Shown: positions 58,591 through 64,000 of the stretch, piece by piece
Layout: each line of letters begins with the position of its first letter
Numbering within the stretch: position 1 is the first letter of the stretch
Source of the DNA: Dromiciops gliroides
Lineage: Eukaryota; Chordata; Mammalia; Microbiotheria; Microbiotheriidae
Assembly (NCBI RefSeq): GCF_019393635.1
Contig: NC_057861.1
Coordinates: forward strand, 357,102,953-357,166,952
Reading direction: 5' to 3'
DNA: 64,000 bases
Notes under the pieces: generated by a model
Database searches by the model: none
Seen by the model: only the letters and a program-made list of their open reading frames with translations
Told to the model about the DNA's origin: nothing
Program-made: the position numbers and the translations under genes

Positions 58591-58820
58591 CTTGGTAGGA
58601 GAACCAAGAGAGAGTATTATCCTGAAAATCTAGAGAAAAGAGAATATCAGGGGAAAATGAAGGATTGACACTGTTAAATGCTGTAGAAAAGTTGAAAAGG
58701 ATTAGGATTGTGAAAATCCATTAGATCCACCAATTAAGAGATTATAATTTTTTTTCAGTTTAATGATGAGGTCAGAAACCAGAATGTATAGAATTTAAAA
58801 ATGTGGAGGCACTTATTATT
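58591..58820 (+). repeat. unnamed dispersed repeat, copy 2b
   Basis: 'acactgttaaatgctgtaga' and 'atgatgaggtcagaaaccag' look like a further part of the same type of repeat as copy 2a. Assignment by style and position is tentative. Confidence 0.45.
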
Positions 58821-59087
58821 GATAGCCTTCTGAATTATTTCAACCCTTCCCATAATTCTATGAGCTCCATTTAGTGACTCCCTAGTCCTTCTTGTGGATT
58901 TATGTTCCATGATTTAATTGTGCCTAATTAGGGTTTTTACCAATGATCACTATATATACATGGAGGGAAAATTAATCTATAGCCAGATCATTCTGAGCTC
59001 CAGAACCGAACTTCATCTGAGTCTTTAGAGAAATTCTTCCTTTCCCTTCTATTGATGCATGCTCTCTGCTTTGTGATCTTAGACAAG

Positions 59088-59470
59088 CCATTCTAAGTTG
59101 CACAGTGGGTAAATTGTTGGACTTGGAATCAGGAAGACCTGAGTCCAAATGTAACCTGATACTCAATAGCTGTGTGACCCTTGGCAAATCATTTAACCTC
59201 TGTTTCAGTTTCTTAAACTATAAATTAAGATAATAATAGGAGTTATTTCCCTGAGTTTTTTTGAGGTTCAAATGAATTCTTTTTTTTAGGGGTGGGTTGT
59301 GTTTTTGTTGCTGTTGTTGTTTGCTTGGTTGGATGGTCTGCTTTGATTTCATTTGTGTTGGATTTTTGGTATTGTTTTTGTTTGTTTTTATATTTTTGGG
59401 AGGGGGTAAAGCCCTCAGCCCAGTACCTAGGATATATTAAGTGCTTAATAAATACTGAGTCTGATCTCCC
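59088..59470 (+). mobile_element. MIR-like SINE split by a T/G-rich insert
   Basis: Body at 59088-59275 ('ggaatcaggaagacctgagt', 'agctgtgtgacccttggcaa'). The MIR end 'ttaagtgcttaataaatact' is at 59436-59455. A G/T-rich stretch at about 59281-59405 separates them. Confidence 0.7.
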
Positions 59471-59562
59471 TCCTTCTCTTCTCTTGGTTCCCCTATCTGA
59501 AACAAGTAGGTCTCCCTGACTCAAGTCCCAGTGTTATATTCACTTTGCCATCTATCTGCCTC

Positions 59563-60240
59563 TAAGTTAAACCAGGTCCCCATATTTCCTCTTTTATGAT
59601 TATTATTTATTATAAAATTATTGTATTTAGAATCATGTATATTATTTTCATCCACTAACTAGCAGTCTGTAAAAAGACATGGCATGGCATGGCAAAGTAC
59701 CCCTATGTGCTGTCATTCACTCCATTATCACTATTATTTGGTAATTTTCCATTTCAAACCTTCACATTATTGAGGGAGATTCATCAAGTCAAAGAAGAGA
59801 GTCAGGCATTCACAGATCATCTTGATTTTGTAGCATAGACAATGAGAAAACTACTCAGCTGACAAGTAATCTCAACAAATTTTGACATAAGAATCACTGA
59901 GTATAAATAAATGCTACCATATTTAATCTTCTCTCACTATAAATGGATTTTAAAGAATATAGAACATTTTTCCTGACAACATCCTTGACTTCCTATCTGT
60001 TAGTTTATAAATCACATAGGAATTTGACAGTAAAAATATTAAAGAGCTGGTTTAGTTTGTTAAAATGAAAAATCCATACCAGCTTTGAAATTCTAGGAAA
60101 ATGATAGTTATATGATTTATTTTTACTATAATTTAATGGCGATTTTTACCTACTCTGGAAAACTTCCATCTTAAATTTGAAGGAAATAGGGTTGGGTATT
60201 TTTGGCTACTGCTACTTTGATCCTTGGATTGTATAATTAA
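59563..60240. other. AT-rich intergenic stretch
   Basis: No gene or repeat is recognised. Confidence 0.45.
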
Positions 60241-60246
60241 AATTAA

Positions 60247-60395
60247 TGAATGTATATATGTATGTATATACACACATGTGTGTATACAAGTATATACACA
60301 CACATATATACACATATCTGTGTGCATGCACACATATATATATACATGTGTGTATGCACATGCACACACACATACACATACACATATACATACAT
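60247..60395. repeat. TATG/CACA compound low-complexity tract
   Basis: Alternating purine-pyrimidine words (tatgtatg, cacacatatatacaca). Open frames on both strands here are artefacts. Confidence 0.92.
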
Positions 60396-60398
60396 ATG

Positions 60399-60640
60399 AA
60401 GGATAACTAGGTGGCACAGTAGACACATAACTGGGCCTGGAATCAGAAAGATTCATCTCCCTCAATTCGAATCTTGCCTCAGATACTTACAAGATATGTG
60501 ACCCTGGGCAAGTCACTTAACTCTCTTTGCCTCAGTTCCTCATCTTAAAATGAATTGTGGAAGGAAATTGTAAACCATTATATCTTTTTCTAAGACAATA
60601 CCAAATGGAATGACAAAAAGTTGGACTTGACTGAAAAAAA
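60399..60640 (+). mobile_element. MAR1-like long CORE-SINE
   Basis: Head 'aggataactaggtggcacag', core 'gggcaagtcacttaactctc', long 3' part and 'gttggacttgactgaaa'. Confidence 0.88.
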
Positions 60641-61240
60641 ATATTATACATTTATTTATATTCATGTATGTGCATATATGTTCATATATACATGTTTATA
60701 TATTTGTGTTAATATTTGCAATTTATTTGGTGAGGCCAATAATCTAAAGGACAGAGTCATGTTGTCAGTAGGTATAAATGTATTTTGAGCTAAACATGAT
60801 TGAATTAAATAAATAAGTTCCCCTTCCTCACATACCATTTCTGGTTCATAATGCATAGGAAGCTGGCAGGGATGTAGGTGCAGGGCCAGTCTTCATAGTA
60901 ACTAAGACATAGACCAAGGTCATTTTTGAGATTTTCCTCTCTTTTACTTTAATTCCCACTTCTGTAGTTCTAATGTCTTCCCCTTGCAAGTACATTGAGC
61001 TTTCTCTCTGCCCCTGACTTTCTAATGTCATTAAGAATTTTAGCTTACCCAAACCCACCATTGAGAAACAAACCTTTCTAAATTTGAGAAAGGAGACAGA
61101 GCTGTGATATTTAACTGATCCTTTTCCCATAAGACACGTACTTTTCAATATGCTTCTAGAGAAAATGACTTTCTGGAGAGGGATGATCTTAATGAGAAAA
61201 TGCCAGGCTAGTAGCATATGTGTTTGGGGGTAAAATACTT
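60641..61240. other. unassigned intergenic stretch
   Basis: No gene or repeat is recognised. Open frame 60846-61217 on the minus strand shows no domain. Confidence 0.45.
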
Positions 61241-61429
61241 TCTGGAGACAATATGGCAGAGGAAAGGCAGTGACTTACCTGAGCTCTCCCAAGAATGCCT
61301 CCAAATACCTTTAAATAATGCCACAAGACAATCCCTGAAGAAACAGAATCCACAACTGGATAAGGTGAACTCATTTTCCAGCCAAAGGCAATTTAGCAGG
61401 TCAGCAGGAAAGTTCTGTCATACCCAGGT

Positions 61430-62215
61430 GAAAATGGAGTTCAATCTAGTGCTAAGAGAGATGGAGGAAAAAATTGGGAAGAAAAATGAGAATGATGAAA
61501 GATAATCATGGAAAAAATCAACAGATTAATAAGGAGACACAAAAATTTAGTGAAGAAAAAAAAACTCCTTAAAAAGTAGAATTGGCCAAATGCAAAAGGA
61601 GGCACAAAAATTCACTGAAGAAAAAAAAAACCTCCTCGAAAATACAGTTGGACAAATATAAAAGCAGGGACAAAGCTCTCTAAAGAAGAATAATTCCTTA
61701 AACGTTAGAATTGAAAGTGGCACAGTGGATAAAGCACCAGCCCTGGATTCAGGAGGACCTGAGTTCAATTCCGGCCTCAGACACTTGACACTAGCTGTGT
61801 GACCCTGGGCAAGTCACTTAACCCTCATTGACCCACAAAAAATAAAAACAAATAAAATAAAATATGCTTGTAAAAGTTAGAATTGAACAAAGAGAAGCAA
61901 ATGACTTTATAAGAAATCAAGAAACAATCAAACGAAAACAAAAGAATGAAAAAATAAAAGACAATGTGAAATATCGAATTGGTAAAACAATTCACCTTGG
62001 AAATAGAGCCAGGAGAGATAATTTGAAATTATTGGACTATTTTAAAGTCATGCTCAAAAATAGAGCCAAAACATCATCTTTCAAGAAATTATCAAGAATT
62101 GATAACGAAAACATGGACATTCAATAAATTAGGGGATTTCCAAGGTTTCCTGAGAAAAAGACCGGAACTGAACAGAAAATTTGATTTCCAAATACAAAAC
62201 TCTAGAGAAATATAA
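61430..62215 (+). pseudogene. L1 ORF1 relic
   Basis: Coiled-coil coding sequence with many stops is split by a SINE at 61715. After it, the RRM-like entry 'NRARRDNLKLL' lies at about 62001-62033. About 250 bases are then missing, and the C-terminal 'ggggatttccaaggtttcct' follows at about 62130. Confidence 0.75.
61715..61876 (+). mobile_element. CORE-SINE in L1 ORF1, head missing
   Basis: Starts at 'agtggcacagtggataaagc'. The duplication 'gttagaattgaa' lies at about 61703-61714 and 61877-61888. The tail is (AAAT)n-like. Confidence 0.9.
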
Positions 62216-62372
62216 AGAGGTAAACAAGGGGGAGAAAAGGGTCGTTCAGTGATGTTAAAATTCTTGAGTCCATATGAGGGATGATATTACTTTTAACTCT
62301 TGAGATCTGTATTTCTGTTAAGGTATTGTTATTAAATCAACTTTGATGCGATGATATAAAGAAACTTAATGG

Positions 62373-62993
62373 TGTGAGTGAGATTTTCCCCATCCCTTAG
62401 TTATAAGAGATTTAACATAGTTATAAGTGATTTGATTAAGATAATAATCAATATATTAACTAAAAATTGTGATTTATTCTATTTAATATAGATTACATGA
62501 GGTCAAAAGGTTAAGTCTTTTCTCATATTTCCTAATTTTCTAATGTCAAGCATTAGGTAATATCACAAGATCTAGCAGTCAGCAATGCTATATTTTAATA
62601 ATCACGAGTGACATACTTTTCTATAAAGAGTTCACATTGCTGACCAGTGGCCTGACAATGACCCACCCTATTGTTATCATAATGCTGTCATTTATAGTCA
62701 TTTAGGTAGTTCCTCATATTTCCTAAGAATATGTTCTAATTTTAGAAGTACAACTAACGATATAATACTGTACAAGTGTAACTTTGGAAGGGTATATAAA
62801 CCCATGGATTATGTAACTCTGGGTCTTTCAGGCCCAATGCCTGGATGACTGGATTTATTGGGAGGCTAAAACCCTCTCAATAAACCTATTGGTTTTGTTG
62901 GGGGACTAACTTTCTCTCAATAAACCTATTTGCTTCAGCCTGGAAACTTTGTTATTTTCGTTCTTCCATCAGACTTAAAAAATTTTCTCAACA
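62373..62993 (+). repeat. solo LTR, family B, 621 bp, inside L1
   Basis: It begins TGTGAGTGAG and ends TCTCAACA. The target duplication ATGG is perfect (62369-62372 and 62994-62997), and L1 sequence continues on both sides. TATA box TATATAA at 62793-62799. Two polyadenylation signals AATAAA at 62879-62884 and 62919-62924 sit in a tandem repeat of about 40 bases ('ctctcaataaacctatt'). It is unrelated by eye to family A and to the LTR at 6471. The 4-bp duplication indicates a class I element. Confidence 0.93.
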
Positions 62994-63429
62994 ATGGGCA
63001 GAATAAAAGAAAATTAGGGGGAGGAAAGGAAGGGGGAGGTGGAATGGGGTTAATTACATCATATGAAGAGGCAAAAAAAGAACCCATTACAACAGAGGGA
63101 AAGAAGGGAGTGGTGGGCATTGTTGCAACCTTACTCTCCTCAGATTGGTTTCAGAGAGGAAATAAAATAAACTCCCATTGGTTTAAAAAAAACTTAGTGT
63201 ACTCTTTAAGGAAACAAAAGGGGAAGGGGGAAAGGGGTGGTATGGGTATAAGGGAGGCCACAAGTGGGACAAAAAGGGGCAAGCAAAAGAAGGGCAGCTG
63301 ATAAAAGTGAGGGCAGATTGAGGAAGGCAGTGGTTTGAAGCAAAACACTGGTCAAGTGGAATAGGGAGAAAGAAGGGGGAAAAGAGTACAAAAAAGGGAG
63401 AAAAGAAGATGGAGGGAAATAAGCAGTTA

Positions 63430-64000
63430 ATATTTTTAACTGTGAATGTGAATGGGATGAACTATCCCATAAAAGAGAAGCAAATAGCAGAATGGATTAA
63501 AAATCAAAGCCATGGAAAGGTATACTGAAAATTAATTGGAAACTAAACAATCTCATCCTAAAGAATAAGTGGGTCAAACCAAGAGAATGACAATAATGAG
63601 TCAATATACAAAAATCTATGGGATGCAGCCAAAGCAGTGCTTAGGAGAAATTTTATATCTCTAAATGCTTACATGAATAAAAAAAAAAAGAGGAGATCAA
63701 TGAACTAAAAAAGCTAGATAAAGGACAAATTAAACATCCCCAACTAAATACTAAATTAGAAATCCTGAAAATCAAAGGAGAAATTAATAAAATTGAAAGC
63801 AAGAAAACTATAGAACTAATCAATAAAACTAAGATCTTGTTTTATGAAAAAAACAATAAAATAGATAAGCCTTTGGTTAATTTGATTAACAAAAAGAAAG
63901 AAGAAAACCAAATTACCAGTATCAAAAATGAAAGGGATGATTTCACCACTAAGGAAATGGAAATTAAAGCAATAATTAGGAGCTATTTTGCCCAACTGTA
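63430..64000 (+). pseudogene. L1 ORF2 start and pre-RT region, endonuclease deleted
   Basis: It opens with the endonuclease N-terminus ('NVNGMNYPIKEKQ'-like, broken) and joins at 63508 to 'ccatggaaaggtatactgaa', which lies beyond the 'SDH' motif of the endonuclease. The linker before RT then reads on with stops. It cannot give an active enzyme. Confidence 0.82.

Larger units (their letters stand above)
61241..64000 (+). mobile_element. L1 with internal deletion, running off the right edge
   Basis: The 5' UTR opening 'ggcagaggaaaggcagtgac' matches the antisense L1 at 40986. ORF1 is badly broken (61430-62210). The spacer is interrupted by a solo LTR (62373-62993). ORF2 starts at about 63430 with the same opening as 9680 ('ctgtgaatgtgaatgggatg'). 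At about 63508 it jumps to the equivalent of 10511, removing most of the endonuclease, and continues to the window end in the region equivalent to 11043. Confidence 0.87.

Noticed and set aside
61703..61888. CRISPR-like or tandem array from repeated SINE words across the window
   Set aside because: Repeats are dispersed, of variable spacing and carry SINE structure; this is a mammalian genome.

Overview
This is a eukaryotic, gene-poor, AT-rich intergenic window built almost entirely from mobile DNA. The organism is most likely a marsupial. The evidence is at least 16 copies of a CORE-SINE with the head 'ggggcagctaggtgg', its longer MAR1-like relatives, many L1/half-L1 copies of a matching age spectrum, and an old background of MIR/L2-like fragments. 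The species cannot be fixed from sequence alone. I see no intact host gene with introns, no tRNA or rRNA gene and no CRISPR array.

Region 1 (1-7048) is the 3' four fifths of a class I (gammaretrovirus-like) endogenous retrovirus on the + strand. In order it holds gag capsid, a nucleocapsid with a triplicated 48-bp cysteine unit, protease, reverse transcriptase, RNase H, an integrase that has lost its catalytic core, a 3' leader-like non-coding stretch, a polypurine tract and a 3' LTR. The most unusual feature of the window is that the end of integrase runs in frame into a complete OTU deubiquitinase domain closely resembling the cellular protein OTUD3. It sits where env would be expected, and no env is recognisable. 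It looks like host-gene capture by a retrovirus. The catalytic Cys and His are both kept, and the 975-bp open frame has no lesion, although gag and pol elsewhere carry stops and frameshifts.

Region 2 (about 7120-14305) is a near full-length L1 with decayed ORF1 and ORF2, broken by six SINE insertions, several with clear target-site duplications. Region 3 (14300-35000) has three solo LTRs of one family, a half-L1-like element with a 204-codon ORF1 stretch, an internally deleted L1, an antisense internally deleted L1, SINEs and microsatellites. Region 4 (35000-57000) is mostly old sequence with MIR/MAR1 fragments, three L1/half-L1 remnants and simple repeats. Region 5 (57000-64000) has an L1 5' fragment, copies of an unnamed dispersed repeat, and an L1 running off the window end that contains a 621-bp solo LTR with a perfect 4-bp target duplication.

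The parts interact as nested insertions: SINEs and LTRs lie inside L1s, and LTRs lie inside or beside MIRs. Several L1 copies keep the 5' end and ORF1 but lost most of ORF2, the half-L1 pattern.
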